Assembly (NCBI GenBank): GCA_002280515.1
Contig: NCEA01000032.1
Location: forward strand, 62,001 to 126,000
Reading direction: 5' to 3'
DNA: 64,000 bases
From: Rhodobacterales bacterium 32-67-9
GTDB taxonomy: Bacteria; Pseudomonadota; Alphaproteobacteria; Rhodobacterales; Rhodobacteraceae
Shown here: piece after piece, positions 8,691-17,044 of the stretch
Layout: the number at the start of each line of letters is the position of its first letter
Numbering within the stretch: the stretch's first letter is position 1
The notes under the pieces: generated by a model
The model's database searches: none
What the model was told of the DNA's origin: nothing
The model's input: only the letters and a program-made list of their open reading frames with translations
Translations under genes and position numbers: made by a program

Positions 8691-9182
8691 ATGCGCATCG
8701 GCCTATATCCCGGCACTTTCGATCCGATCACGCTTGGCCACACCGATATCATCAAGCGGGCGATGGCGCTTGTCGACCGGCTGGTTATCGGCGTGGCGAT
8801 CAACCGCGACAAGGGGCCGCTCTTTTCACTGGAGGAACGGGTTGCGATGGTCGAGGCCGAATGCGCCGGCATCGTCGCCAGGACCGGGGGCGAGATCGTC
8901 GTCCATCCGTTCGAGAACTTGCTGATCGACTGTGCCCGCGATGTCGGCGCGACGGTGATCCTGCGCGGGCTGCGGGCGGTTGCCGACTTTGAGTACGAAT
9001 TCCAGATGGTCGGCATGAATAGGGCGATGGACGACAGCGTCGAGACAGTGTTTCTCATGGCCGACGCGCGGCGTCAGGCGATTGCCTCGAAGCTGGTGAA
9101 GGAAATCGCCCGGCTCGGTGGCGACGTGTCGAAATTCGTGCCGCCCGCCGTCAACACCGCGCTGCTGGCCCGGTTCGCCTGA
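8691..9182 (+). CDS. coaD: Phosphopantetheine adenylyltransferase
   Basis: Transfers AMP from ATP to 4'-phosphopantetheine, the penultimate step of coenzyme A synthesis. The 163 residues match the family. The nucleotidyltransferase motif PGTFDPITLGH is at residues 7-17 and RGLRAVADFEYE is the substrate-binding stretch. The start at 8691 is chosen because the protein family begins MRIGLYPGTFDP and an AGGA site precedes it; an earlier in-frame ATG at 8664 would add nine non-conserved residues. It converges with the GAPDH gene downstream. Confidence 0.95.
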   Translation: MRIGLYPGTFDPITLGHTDIIKRAMALVDRLVIGVAINRDKGPLFSLEERVAMVEAECAGIVARTGGEIVVHPFENLLIDCARDVGATVILRGLRAVADFEYEFQMVGMNRAMDDSVETVFLMADARRQAIASKLVKEIARLGGDVSKFVPPAVNTALLARFA

Positions 9183-9285
9183 GCAGGGATCCGGCGCCGG
9201 GGGCGTAGGAAGGGCTCGAACTCGCCTTGCCTCAATGGTGGTGGGGCACGGCGAGGCAATTTCCCTTAAACGTCCCCGCCGATCC

Positions 9286-10287
9286 TCAGATCAGTTTTCC
9301 CATCGCGACGGCGGTATCGGCCATGCGGTTGGAGAAGCCCCATTCGTTGTCGTACCAGGAGAGGATGCGGGCCATGCGGCCGTCCATGACCTTGGTCTGG
9401 TCCATGTGAAAGATCGACGAATGCGGGTCGTGGTTGAAGTCCGAGGAGACATTGGGCCGGTCGGTATAGCCGAGGATGCCCTTGAGCTTGCCGTCGGCGG
9501 CCTTGCGGATCGCGGCGTTGATCTCTTCGACCGTGGTGTCGCGTGCGGCCTCGAAGACGAGGTCGACAACCGATACGTTCGGTGTCGGCACCCGGATCGC
9601 CACGCCGTCGAGCTTGCCGTTCAGCTCCGGCAGCACGAGGCCCACCGCCTTCGCTGCCCCGGTCGAGGTCGGGATCATCGACAAGGCTGCCGCGCGGGCG
9701 CGGTAGAGGTCTTTGTGCATCGTGTCGAGCGTCGGCTGGTCGCCGGTGTAGCTGTGGATCGTGGTCATGAAGCCCCGGGCGATGCCAATGGCGTCGTTGA
9801 GTACGTAGGCCACCGGCGAAAGGCAGTTCGTCGTGCACGACGCGTTCGAGACGATGAGGTCGTCCTTCGTTAGCGAGGTGTGGTTGACGCCGAAGACGAT
9901 GGTCTTGTCGGCGCCCTTCGACGGCGCCGAGACGAGCACGCGAGAGGCGCCGTTCTCGAGATGGATCGAGGCCTTGTCTCGGTCGGTGAAGATGCCGGTG
10001 CATTCCATCACCACGTCGATATGGGCCCAGGGCAGCTCGGCCGGGTTGCGGATCGCGGAGACCTCGATCGGGCCGCGGCCGACGTCGATCGTGGTCTCGG
10101 TCGTCGTCACCTCGGCCGGGAAGCGGCCGTGGACGCTGTCGAAGCGCAGGAGATGGGCGTTGGTCTCGACCGGGCCGAGGTCGTTGATCGCCACCACCTC
10201 GATGTCGGTGCGCCCCGACTCGATGATCGCCCTCAGAACGTTCCGGCCGATCCGGCCAAATCCGTTGATCGCCACCTTCACCGTCAT
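9286..10287 (-). CDS. gap: Glyceraldehyde-3-phosphate dehydrogenase, NAD-type
   Basis: Oxidises glyceraldehyde 3-phosphate to 1,3-bisphosphoglycerate. It has 333 residues with the Rossmann NGFGRIGR (8-15), catalytic C151 in SNASCTTNC, and [10 protein letters not shown] carrying the catalytic histidine. Residue 36 is Asp (INDLG), the residue that normally holds the adenosine ribose of NAD and disfavours NADP. A GAGGAGG ribosome site precedes the ATG. A TGTTAGCG-type operator lies 33 bases upstream at 10320-10333. It is one of two GAPDH genes here, separated by a 47-residue membrane peptide. Confidence 0.96.
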   Translation of the reverse strand: MTVKVAINGFGRIGRNVLRAIIESGRTDIEVVAINDLGPVETNAHLLRFDSVHGRFPAEVTTTETTIDVGRGPIEVSAIRNPAELPWAHIDVVMECTGIFTDRDKASIHLENGASRVLVSAPSKGADKTIVFGVNHTSLTKDDLIVSNASCTTNCLSPVAYVLNDAIGIARGFMTTIHSYTGDQPTLDTMHKDLYRARAAALSMIPTSTGAAKAVGLVLPELNGKLDGVAIRVPTPNVSVVDLVFEAARDTTVEEINAAIRKAADGKLKGILGYTDRPNVSSDFNHDPHSSIFHMDQTKVMDGRMARILSWYDNEWGFSNRMADTAVAMGKLI

Positions 10288-10319
10288 CGCAATCCTCCTC
10301 TGCCGTTGCGGGCCGTTTC

Positions 10320-10333
10320 CGTTACCGCTAACA
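10320..10333 (-). promoter_or_regulatory. TGTTAGCGGTAACG operator before gap
   Basis: On the minus strand this 14-mer is a near-perfect dyad (TGTTA-GCGG-TAACG). It resembles LacI-family sites and, from memory, the CceR motif of Rhodobacter, a regulator of central carbon metabolism. Two related sites occur upstream of the second GAPDH gene. Confidence 0.6.
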
Positions 10334-10372
10334 TCAAATTCCGCCGCGTGCGTCAACCGCAGACTAGCGGCG

Positions 10373-10516
10373 TCATCGCCAGAAGGCGAGATATTCGACG
10401 AAATCGACGAATTTGCGCCCGAGGAAGACCGGCGCATCGAGGTGGAGCCAGAAATGGTCGGCCAGGAAGAAGCCGGCGATCAGGACGACGAGCGTCAGGG
10501 CGATCCGGTTGGTCAT
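10373..10516 (-). CDS. 47-residue single-pass membrane peptide between the GAPDH genes
   Basis: This small gene starts with ATG at 10516, 28 bases after the stop of the second GAPDH gene, and ends TGA at 10373. The product begins [20 protein letters not shown], one hydrophobic helix (residues 5-19), followed by an amphipathic tail with aromatic residues ending in EYLAFWR. No long competing frame is credible here. Position and strand indicate co-transcription after the 10544-11548 GAPDH gene, whose GC-rich spacer separates an AGGAG from the start. Function is unknown; a membrane anchor or regulator is speculative. Confidence 0.7.
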   Translation of the reverse strand: MTNRIALTLVVLIAGFFLADHFWLHLDAPVFLGRKFVDFVEYLAFWR

Positions 10517-10543
10517 GGGCGGGGGCGGCGCCCCCGAAGCTCC

Positions 10544-11548
10544 TTATTGCAGGAGCCGCCCCATCGCGCCGGCCACGTCGGCCATCCGGCAGGAGAAACC
10601 CCATTCGTTGTCGTACCAGGCGAGGACCCGCACGGTGCGCTTGCCCACGACCTTGGTCTGGTCCGGCGCGAAGATAGAGGAATAGGGCGTGTGGTTGAAG
10701 TCGATCGAGACCTTCGGTTCCGGATCATAGGCAAGGACCATGCCCATGTATCCTGCCGCAGCTTCCCTTACCACTTCGTTGACATCGGCAACCGTCACGT
10801 CGCGGGAGGCGACGAAGGTCAGGTCTACCGCCGAGACGTTCGGCGTCGGCACCCGGATCGCGGTGCCGTCAAGCTTGCCCGAAAGCTCCGGCAGCACCTC
10901 ACCCAGCGCTTTTGCGGCGCCGGTCGAGGTCGGGATCATCGCCATTGCCGCGGCACGTGCGCGGTAGAGGTCCTTGTGGCGGCGATCCAGCGTCGGCTGG
11001 TCGCCGGTATAGGAATGGATCGTCGTCATGATCCCGCTCTCGATGCCGATCTTGTCGTTCAGCACCTTGGCGAGCGGGGCAAGGCAGTTCGTGGTGCAGG
11101 ACCCGTTCGAGACGACGAGGTGATCTGTCTTCAACTCGCGGTGGTTGACGCCGTAGACCACGGTCTTGTCGGCATTCTTTGCCGGCGCTGAGACGAGGAC
11201 GCGTTTGGCGCCGCGCCCCAGATGCACCGCCGCCTTGGCGCGGTCGTTGAACTTGCCGGTGCATTCGAGAACGACGTCGACACCGTCCCAGTCGAGCTCG
11301 TCCGGGTTGTACGTGGACATCACCTCGATCGGGCCGCGCCCGAGGTCGAGCGTGTTGCCCGCGATCTTCACCGGCCCGCCGAAACGGCCGTGCACGCTGT
11401 CGTATTTCAGCAGATGCGCATTGGTTTCGATCGGCCCGGTGGCATTGATCTTCACCACCTGCACGTCGTTGCGCGCGGCTTCCGCGATATGCGCCAGCGT
11501 GCAGCGCCCGATCCGGCCAAAGCCGTTGATGCCGATGGTGACGGTCAT
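10544..11548 (-). CDS. Second glyceraldehyde-3-phosphate dehydrogenase, Asp-to-Ala variant
   Basis: A full-length 334-residue GAPDH with NGFGRIGR (8-15), catalytic C151 in SNGSCTTNC and the [10 protein letters not shown] histidine motif, so it should be active. Residue 36 is Ala (KINATG) where the neighbouring paralogue has Asp. Loss of this acidic residue usually relaxes cofactor choice towards NADP, which would suit a gluconeogenic or Calvin-cycle role. That role is inferred; activity is supported by the intact catalytic residues. An AGGAG precedes the ATG. Two TGTTAGCG boxes lie about 100-135 bases upstream. The 47-residue peptide gene follows. Confidence 0.94.
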   Translation of the reverse strand: MTVTIGINGFGRIGRCTLAHIAEAARNDVQVVKINATGPIETNAHLLKYDSVHGRFGGPVKIAGNTLDLGRGPIEVMSTYNPDELDWDGVDVVLECTGKFNDRAKAAVHLGRGAKRVLVSAPAKNADKTVVYGVNHRELKTDHLVVSNGSCTTNCLAPLAKVLNDKIGIESGIMTTIHSYTGDQPTLDRRHKDLYRARAAAMAMIPTSTGAAKALGEVLPELSGKLDGTAIRVPTPNVSAVDLTFVASRDVTVADVNEVVREAAAGYMGMVLAYDPEPKVSIDFNHTPYSSIFAPDQTKVVGKRTVRVLAWYDNEWGFSCRMADVAGAMGRLLQ

Positions 11549-11648
11549 GTCATGGTCTCCTGTTGTCGGGCGCGGGAGACGTGACTGTCCGCGCATGCCG
11601 GTTTCCCATAGCAAAGAGTCAAGGCCCGGAAAACCCGTTCTTTCAATA

Positions 11649-11682
11649 TGTTAGCGGAAACGGCGACGTGTTAGCGAAAACA
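11649..11682 (-). promoter_or_regulatory. Tandem TGTTAGCG boxes upstream of the second GAPDH
   Basis: TGTTAGCGGAAACG (11649-11662) and TGTTAGCGAAAACA (11669-11682) start exactly 20 bases apart on the plus strand. Both share the TGTTAGCG half of the operator before gap. They may serve the leftward GAPDH gene or the rightward DUF808 gene, since they lie between the two. CceR-type binding is suggested from memory of that motif. Confidence 0.55.
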
Positions 11683-11791
11683 GGTTCGACAATCGCGCGC
11701 AGGCGACGGGACTGTGCCCGGAATCGGCATCGGCTTGCCTCCGCCCGGCGATCGGGTAGGGTGCCCACGGCCTATAGGATGCGGACCGATC

Positions 11792-12769
11792 ATGAGTGGA
11801 CTTCTTGCACTTCTCGACGATGTGGCGGCGATTGCCAAGGTGGCGGCGGCGAGTGTCGACGACGTGGCCGGCATGGCCGCGAAGGCCGGGTCCAAGGCGG
11901 CCGGCGTCGTCATCGACGACGCGGCGGTGACGCCGAAATACGTCCACGGCTTCGAGGCCAGGCGCGAGCTTCCGATCATCTGGAAGATCACCAAGGGGTC
12001 GCTTTTCAACAAGCTGGTGATCCTCTTGCCGGCGGCGATGCTGCTGAACGCCTTCGCACCCTGGCTGATCACGCCGCTCCTGATGCTCGGCGGCGCCTAT
12101 CTCTGTTTCGAGGGGGCGGAAAAGATCTTTCACAGGCTCTTTCCCCATGCTGATCAAGAGGTCGAGGCGGATATGGATGTAGGCGATCCCGTCCATCTGG
12201 AACTGACCCGGGTGAAGGGCGCGATCAAGACCGACTTTATCCTTTCGGCCGAGATCATGACCATCGCTCTCGCCGCGATCCCCGAGGGCGTGCTCTGGAT
12301 GGAGGCGCTGACCCTTGCCGTCGTGGCGGTCGGGATCACACTGGCGGTCTACGGGACCGTCGCGCTGATCGTGAAGATGGACGACATCGGGCTATACATG
12401 GTCGCGACCGCGCGGACGGGGTTCGGGCGAGCCATCGGCTCGGGCCTCGTGAAGGGGATGCCGAAGCTCATGGCGTTCCTCTCGACCGTGGGGACGGCGG
12501 CGATGCTCTGGGTCGGTGGGTCGATCATCCTCCACGGGCTCGGGGTTCTGGGCTGGCCGCTCCTTTACGACACGATCCACCAGTGGGCCGAGGTCGTGGC
12601 GCATGGCGTGCCGGAGCGCTTCGCCGGGTTCGCCGCCTGGGCGGTGACGGCCTTCTGCGACGGCGTCTTCGGGCTGGCGCTGGGGATGCTGCTGATCCCG
12701 GTCGTGACGCGCGGCATCGGCCCCCTCTGGGCGGCACTCACCGGCGGCAAAACGCCGGCCGCGCATTGA
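11792..12769 (+). CDS. DUF808 family membrane protein
   Basis: A 325-residue inner-membrane protein of the DUF808 (YedI-like) family. It opens with MSGLLALLDDVAAIAKVAAA and the VDDVAGMAAKAGSKAAGVVIDD stretch typical of the family, then has several hydrophobic helices (about residues 70-105, 155-200, 220-260 and 285-315). The function of the family is unknown. The ATG at 11792 is chosen from the conserved N-terminus; an AGGA lies upstream. It is a single gene, convergent with tkt. Confidence 0.88.
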   Translation: MSGLLALLDDVAAIAKVAAASVDDVAGMAAKAGSKAAGVVIDDAAVTPKYVHGFEARRELPIIWKITKGSLFNKLVILLPAAMLLNAFAPWLITPLLMLGGAYLCFEGAEKIFHRLFPHADQEVEADMDVGDPVHLELTRVKGAIKTDFILSAEIMTIALAAIPEGVLWMEALTLAVVAVGITLAVYGTVALIVKMDDIGLYMVATARTGFGRAIGSGLVKGMPKLMAFLSTVGTAAMLWVGGSIILHGLGVLGWPLLYDTIHQWAEVVAHGVPERFAGFAAWAVTAFCDGVFGLALGMLLIPVVTRGIGPLWAALTGGKTPAAH

Positions 12770-12835
12770 AGCGGTGGCCGGCGGAGGGGTGAGGGTCCGC
12801 GAAGAGGCTGATCCGGAAGCGCGGCGCGCCGGCGC

Positions 12836-14854
12836 TCAGAGACGCGACTTGACGGCGGCCACGACCGCTTCGGCGGTGATCCCGAATTCGGCATAGAGCC
12901 GCTCTGCCGGGGCCGAGGCGCCGAAGCTGTCCATGCCGACGAAACCGGCCTTGGCCTCGCGCCCGCGCTCGCCCAGAAGCCAGCGGTCCCAGGGCTGCCG
13001 CACCGCCGCCTCGATGGCGACGCGAACCGGCCCGGCGGGCAGGATCCGCTTGCGGTAGGCCTCGTCCTGCGCCGCGAACAGCTCCATGCAGGGCATGGAG
13101 ACGACGCGGGTGCCGATGCCCTCGGCCTGGAGCAGATCGCGCGCCTTCAGCGCGATCTCGACCTCGGACCCAGTGGCCATCAGGATCGCCTGCCGCTTTC
13201 CCTCCGCCTCGCGGAGGACATAGGCGCCCTGCGCGCTGAGGTTCTTCGCGGTATGCAATGTGCGCACCGTCGGCAGGTTCTGCCGCGAAAGCGCGAGGAC
13301 CGAGGGCGTCCGCTCGGAGCTCAGCGCCAGTTCCCAGGCTTCCGCCGTCTCGATCAGGTCGGCGGGGCGGAAGGTCCAGGTGTTCGGCGTGGCGCGGCAG
13401 ATGGCGAGGTGTTCGACCGGCTGGTGGGTCGGGCCATCCTCGCCAAGGCCGATGGAATCGTGCGTCATGACATAGACCGTCGGCACCCCCATCAGTGCCG
13501 AAAGCCGCATCGCGCCGCGCGCGTAGTCGGTGAAGCAGAGGAACGTGCCACCGTAAGGCCTCACCCCGCCATGCAGCACCATGCCGTTCATCGCTGCCGC
13601 CATGCCGTGTTCGCGGATGCCGTAGTGGACATAGCGGCCCTTGCGGTTCTCGGCGTTGAAGATGCCAAGATCGCCGGTCCTGGTGTTGTTCGATCCGGTC
13701 AGGTCGGCCGAACCGCCGATGGTTTCGGGCATGATCGGGTTGACGACTTCCAGCACCATCTCGCTGGCCTTGCGGGTCGCGACCTTGGGCTGGATTTCGG
13801 AATTCTGCTTCTTCAACGCGCGGATCGTTGCGGCCAGACGCTTCGGCGCGCCGAGCGTCATCTGACGGTCGAACTCCGCCTGCCGCGCGTCGGACAGTTT
13901 CGCTCGCCGCGTTTCCCACGCCGCGCGGGCTGCGGACCCCCGCGACCCGATGGCGCGCCAGGCCTTGAGGATGTCGGCGGGAATCTCGAAGGGGCCGTGG
14001 TTCCAGCCGTAGACCGCCTTCGTCGCGGCGATCTCGTCAGGGCCGAGGGGCGAGCCGTGGGCGCCGGCGCTGTCCTGCTTCTTCGGGCTGCCGAAGCCGA
14101 TATGGGTCTTGCAGTCGACGAGCACCGGCCGGTCGGAGGTCCGGGCCTCGGTCAGGGCGCGGTCGATGTCGACGGGATCGTGGCCGTCGCAGGCGAGAAC
14201 CTTCCAGCCCGCAGCGGCGAAGCGGGCGCGCTGGTCGGTCACGTCGGAAAGGCTGATCTTGCCATCGATGGAGATGTTGTTGTTGTCCCAGAGCACGACG
14301 AGCTTCGAGAGCTTCTGCATGCCGGCAAGGCCAATCGCCTCGTGGCCGATGCCTTCCATGAGGCAGCCGTCGCCGGCGATCACCCAGGTGCGGTGATCGA
14401 CGATCGCGGCGCCGAAGCGGGCGCGCAGCGATTCCTCGGCCATCGCGAAGCCGACGGCATTGGAGATGCCCTGGCCGAGCGGGCCGGTCGTGGTCTCGAC
14501 CCCGGCGACATGGCCGTATTCAGGGTGGCCGGCGGTGATGGCCCCCCACTGGCGGAAGTTCTTCACCTGGTCGAGCGTCATGTCCTCGAACCCGGTGAGG
14601 TGGAGAAGCGCGTAGATCAGCATCGACCCGTGCCCGGCCGAGAGGATGAAGCGGTCGCGGTCGGCCCATTTCGGGGCCGAGGCATCGAACTTCAGGTGTT
14701 TCTCGAACAGGACCGTCGCCACATCGGCCATGCCCATCGGCATCCCCGGATGGCCGGAATTCGCGGCCTGGACCGCGTCCATGGCAAGCGCGCGGATGGC
14801 GCAGGCGCGCGTCCAGTGATCGGCATGTTTTTCGCGAAGGGTGGCGATGTCCAC
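12836..14854 (-). CDS. tkt: Transketolase
   Basis: Thiamine-diphosphate enzyme moving two-carbon units in the pentose phosphate (and Calvin) pathway. The 672 residues are full length. [10 protein letters not shown] near residue 33, the TPP motif GDGCLMEG with [10 protein letters not shown], and a C-terminal transketolase domain with [11 protein letters not shown] are present. Translation starts at GTG (14852-14854), eight bases after AAGGA; no better ATG exists at the conserved N-terminus. A three-tier inverted repeat at 14888-14931 lies in its leader. It is divergent from the zapA operon. Confidence 0.95.
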   Translation of the reverse strand: MDIATLREKHADHWTRACAIRALAMDAVQAANSGHPGMPMGMADVATVLFEKHLKFDASAPKWADRDRFILSAGHGSMLIYALLHLTGFEDMTLDQVKNFRQWGAITAGHPEYGHVAGVETTTGPLGQGISNAVGFAMAEESLRARFGAAIVDHRTWVIAGDGCLMEGIGHEAIGLAGMQKLSKLVVLWDNNNISIDGKISLSDVTDQRARFAAAGWKVLACDGHDPVDIDRALTEARTSDRPVLVDCKTHIGFGSPKKQDSAGAHGSPLGPDEIAATKAVYGWNHGPFEIPADILKAWRAIGSRGSAARAAWETRRAKLSDARQAEFDRQMTLGAPKRLAATIRALKKQNSEIQPKVATRKASEMVLEVVNPIMPETIGGSADLTGSNNTRTGDLGIFNAENRKGRYVHYGIREHGMAAAMNGMVLHGGVRPYGGTFLCFTDYARGAMRLSALMGVPTVYVMTHDSIGLGEDGPTHQPVEHLAICRATPNTWTFRPADLIETAEAWELALSSERTPSVLALSRQNLPTVRTLHTAKNLSAQGAYVLREAEGKRQAILMATGSEVEIALKARDLLQAEGIGTRVVSMPCMELFAAQDEAYRKRILPAGPVRVAIEAAVRQPWDRWLLGERGREAKAGFVGMDSFGASAPAERLYAEFGITAEAVVAAVKSRL

Positions 14855-14887
14855 GGGGGCGGTCCTTCCGTTATGGGGTGCGAAGTC

Positions 14888-14931
14888 GCGGGCTTGATAG
14901 CAGGCTCGCGGGCGAGATCAAGCGCGCCCGC
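14888..14931. other. Stacked inverted repeat in the tkt/zapA-operon intergenic region
   Basis: Nested complementary arms GCGGGC/GCCCGC, CTTGAT/ATCAAG and CTC/GAG make one long imperfect hairpin, 34-77 bases upstream of tkt. No T run follows, so it is not a standard terminator. It could be a 5'-leader structure for tkt or a protein-binding dyad. Confidence 0.45.
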
Positions 14932-15087
14932 TAAGGCTCTGGCGCGAAAGGGGGAGAAATCGGCGCCAGCTTTGGTCTAAACTCGGGACCGGTGGGGGCC
15001 GGTCCGATTCGCCGCGTTGGCAGACGTGTCCAAAGCCCCGGGTATTCGAGAAACGTGACCGTAAAGAAACGTCAGGGGGTTGAGGGT

Positions 15088-15573
15088 ATGAGCGACATAA
15101 CCGAGCTGGAGCGCCGGATTTCGGCGGCCTTGGAGCGGATTGGCACCGGATTGGACCTGCTCGGGCAGGGGACGGGGGCGACACCGGGTGACGACGACGG
15201 TGAACTGACCGCCCTGCGCGATGCACTCGACGCCGAACGGACCGCAAATGCGCAATTGACCGAGCGGGTGCGCGCTATCAGGGAAAAGCAGGAAACCATG
15301 GTCGAGGCGCTTGAGAAAAAGGTCGGCCGGCTGACCGAACAGCTCAATGCCGCCGGTCTGGAGTTGCAGCGGCAAAAGCAGCTCAACACCCAACTGACTG
15401 ATGCAAATCGCGCGCTGAGCGAGGCGGCGCAGGAAGGCGTGGCGGAGCCACACCTGATCAACCGGTCGATGATGACCGAGCTTGAGGCCTTGCGCGTGGC
15501 GCGCGCCGCCGAGATGGCGGAGATGGAGGAGATCCTCTCCGAACTCAAACCCCTGATCGGCGAGGTGGCCTGA
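15088..15573 (+). CDS. Coiled-coil protein encoded upstream of zapA
   Basis: A 161-residue cytoplasmic protein, largely heptad-like helix from about residue 50 to 155 (Leu, Glu, Gln and Arg rich), preceded by a short helical N-terminus and a Gly/Asp linker. Its TGA shares a base with the ATG of zapA (TGATG), so translation is coupled. The genetic link to the Z-ring protein ZapA suggests a division role, perhaps as a partner coiled coil similar in logic to ZapB, but there is no motif that proves it. The ATG at 15088 has GAGGG just upstream. Confidence 0.8.
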   Translation: MSDITELERRISAALERIGTGLDLLGQGTGATPGDDDGELTALRDALDAERTANAQLTERVRAIREKQETMVEALEKKVGRLTEQLNAAGLELQRQKQLNTQLTDANRALSEAAQEGVAEPHLINRSMMTELEALRVARAAEMAEMEEILSELKPLIGEVA

Positions 15574-15956
15574 TGCCGGACGTCACGATTTCCATCGGTG
15601 GCCGCGATTTCGACGTGTCCTGCCAGGACGGCGAGGAGCATTTCCTGCGCGCCGCCGCCAAGATGCTCGACAATGAGGCGACCGCGCTGGTCGGGCAGAT
15701 CGGCCGGATGCCGGAGGCGCGGATGCTCTTGATGGCGGGGCTGATGCTGGCCGACAAGGCAGCGGGGCTCGAGGATCAGCTGCGCGCGGCCGAGGAGCGT
15801 GCCGTGGTAGCCGAGCGAGTCGCGGCGAACGCCCGCGCCAATCCCGAGCGGGTCGAGGTGCCGGTGATTCCCGAGATCATCACCGAGACCTTCGCCGAGA
15901 TCGCGGCGCGGACCGAGGCGCTCGCAGCAAAGGTCGAGGAAAGACTGGCCTCATGA
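15573..15956 (+). CDS. zapA: Cell division protein ZapA
   Basis: Positive regulator that bundles FtsZ filaments at the Z ring. It has 127 residues. The N-terminal half shows the ZapA beta-strand start VTISIGGRDFDVSCQDGEE and the helical AAAKMLDNE segment; the C-terminal half is a long coiled coil. Coupled start (TGATG) with the upstream coiled-coil gene and a four-base overlap with the downstream gene place it in the middle of a three-gene operon. Confidence 0.9.
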   Translation: MPDVTISIGGRDFDVSCQDGEEHFLRAAAKMLDNEATALVGQIGRMPEARMLLMAGLMLADKAAGLEDQLRAAEERAVVAERVAANARANPERVEVPVIPEIITETFAEIAARTEALAAKVEERLAS

Positions 15957-16297
15957 CCCGTCCCCTCGGGCGGGCGATGACGCTGGTCGCCCTCTGCCTG
16001 CCGACTGGAGCGGCGGCGGAGCTGTCGGTGAGCACGGTGCGCTACGGCTGCGAGCGCGGGGTCGAGATCGCGGCAAGCTATGTGAATGCCGACACCGGGG
16101 GGGCTGCTGTGCTCCAGGTGGAGGGGCGGCAGGTCGCGCTTCTGCTCGCGCCCTCTGCCTCTGGCGCACGTTATGCCTGGCCCTCGGACGGGTCAGGCTA
16201 TGTCTGGTGGACCAAGGGCAACGAGGCGACGCTGCTCTGGCGCGAGGCGGGCGGCGCGGAAACGATCCTCTACGCCGCCTGCGTGCCGTTGGACTGA
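15953..16297 (+). CDS. MliC-like secreted protein (C-type lysozyme inhibitor family)
   Basis: A 114-residue exported protein with a signal peptide of about 22 residues. The mature part shows the MliC pattern: YGCERG, an AVLQVEG strand, the SASGARYAW motif, a W-x-KGNEATL stretch and a closing cysteine near the end. MliC proteins block C-type lysozymes through the SGxxY loop. The lipobox cysteine of membrane-bound MliC is not evident, so this form is probably periplasmic. It overlaps zapA by four bases. Family assignment is from motifs only. Confidence 0.75.
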   Translation: MTRPLGRAMTLVALCLPTGAAAELSVSTVRYGCERGVEIAASYVNADTGGAAVLQVEGRQVALLLAPSASGARYAWPSDGSGYVWWTKGNEATLLWREAGGAETILYAACVPLD

Positions 16298-16301
16298 GCG
16301 A

Positions 16302-16670
16302 TCAGGCGTTCGCGGCGCGGATCTTGTCGGCGGCGTCCTTGTCGTAGGCCACCCCCTTCGCGTCGAAGAGCTGGTCAAGCTCGCCCGACAAGGTCATTTC
16401 GGTGACGATGTCGCAGCCGCCGACGAATTCGCCCTTGACGTAGAGCTGCGGGATCGTCGGCCAGTCGGAGAAGTCCTTGATGCCCTGGCGGATATCGGCG
16501 TTCTCGAGCACGTTGACGTCGGCATAGTCGATGCCCATGAAATTCAGGACCCCAGCGACCCGGCTGGAAAAGCCGCATTGCGGCATGGTCTTGGTGCCCT
16601 TCATGAAAAGCACGACGTCGTTCTTCTCGACGGTTTCGCGGATCTGGTCCTGTGCGGTCGTTGTGGTCAT
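16302..16670 (-). CDS. grxD: Monothiol glutaredoxin, CGFS type
   Basis: A 122-residue Grx4-type glutaredoxin that carries and transfers [2Fe-2S] clusters with glutathione. The active motif C32-G-F-S35 follows FMKGTKTMPQ, and the WPTIPQLYVKGEFVGGCDI stretch is the conserved glutathione/partner site. It follows bolA by five bases on the same strand; BolA and CGFS glutaredoxins form a mixed cluster complex that reports iron status, so the pair is functionally coherent. Confidence 0.95.
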   Translation of the reverse strand: MTTTTAQDQIRETVEKNDVVLFMKGTKTMPQCGFSSRVAGVLNFMGIDYADVNVLENADIRQGIKDFSDWPTIPQLYVKGEFVGGCDIVTEMTLSGELDQLFDAKGVAYDKDAADKIRAANA

Positions 16671-16675
16671 GTCGC

Positions 16676-16918
16676 TTACTCCGGTGCCTTGGTGGTCAGG
16701 GCGAGCGCATGCAATTCGCCCTGCGCGCCGTCCATCTTGCCTTTGAGCGCGGCATAGACCGCGCGCTGCTGCTGGACGCGGTTCATGCCGCGGAAGCTTT
16801 CGTCGATGACCTCGGCAGCAAAGTGATTCCCGTCGCCGGCGAGATCGGTGATCGTGATCTCGGCCTTCGGGAACGTCGCCCGGATGAGGGTTTCGATGTC
16901 TCGCGCTTCCATCGCCAT
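16676..16918 (-). CDS. bolA: BolA family protein
   Basis: An 80-residue BolA/YrbA-type protein. It has GDGNHFAAEVI with the conserved histidine, the FRGMNRVQQQRAVYAALK helix, and the C-terminal ELHALAL with a second cluster-ligand histidine. The start at 16918 (MAMEARD) is preferred because AAGGA lies six bases upstream; a second ATG at 16912 would leave twelve bases. It forms an operon with grxD. A dispersed repeat (16999-17034) separates it from purL. Confidence 0.92.
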   Translation of the reverse strand: MAMEARDIETLIRATFPKAEITITDLAGDGNHFAAEVIDESFRGMNRVQQQRAVYAALKGKMDGAQGELHALALTTKAPE

Positions 16919-16998
16919 GAGGCGTCCTTCCGTTCTGGTCTTGGCCAATATGTAAGCCGGGCGCGGGTGCGCCGCAAGGTTCCGCGCGTGACGAAGGT

Positions 16999-17034
16999 CC
17001 GCCTCCGGCGGGAGTATTTGGGCCAAGAAGAAAC
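16999..17034 (+). repeat. Dispersed hairpin/TATTT element, copy 1
   Basis: Hairpin CCGCC-TCC-GGCGG followed by GAGTATTTGGGCCAAGAAGAA. It belongs to the six-copy intergenic family also at 29553, 33020, 35346, 41104 and 45028. It lies between purL and bolA, inverted relative to both genes. Confidence 0.65.
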
Positions 17035-17044
17035 CCGGATGCGG

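Noticed and set aside
9225..9258. Inverted repeat TTGCCTC/GAGGCAA between coaD and gap
   Set aside because: The arms are short and 20 bases apart, with no T run; too weak to call.
14855..15087. Possible 6S RNA near zapA
   Set aside because: 6S genes often lie by zapA, but this gap is upstream of the operon, contains only local hairpins and lacks a long closing stem with a central bubble; no ygfA is present.
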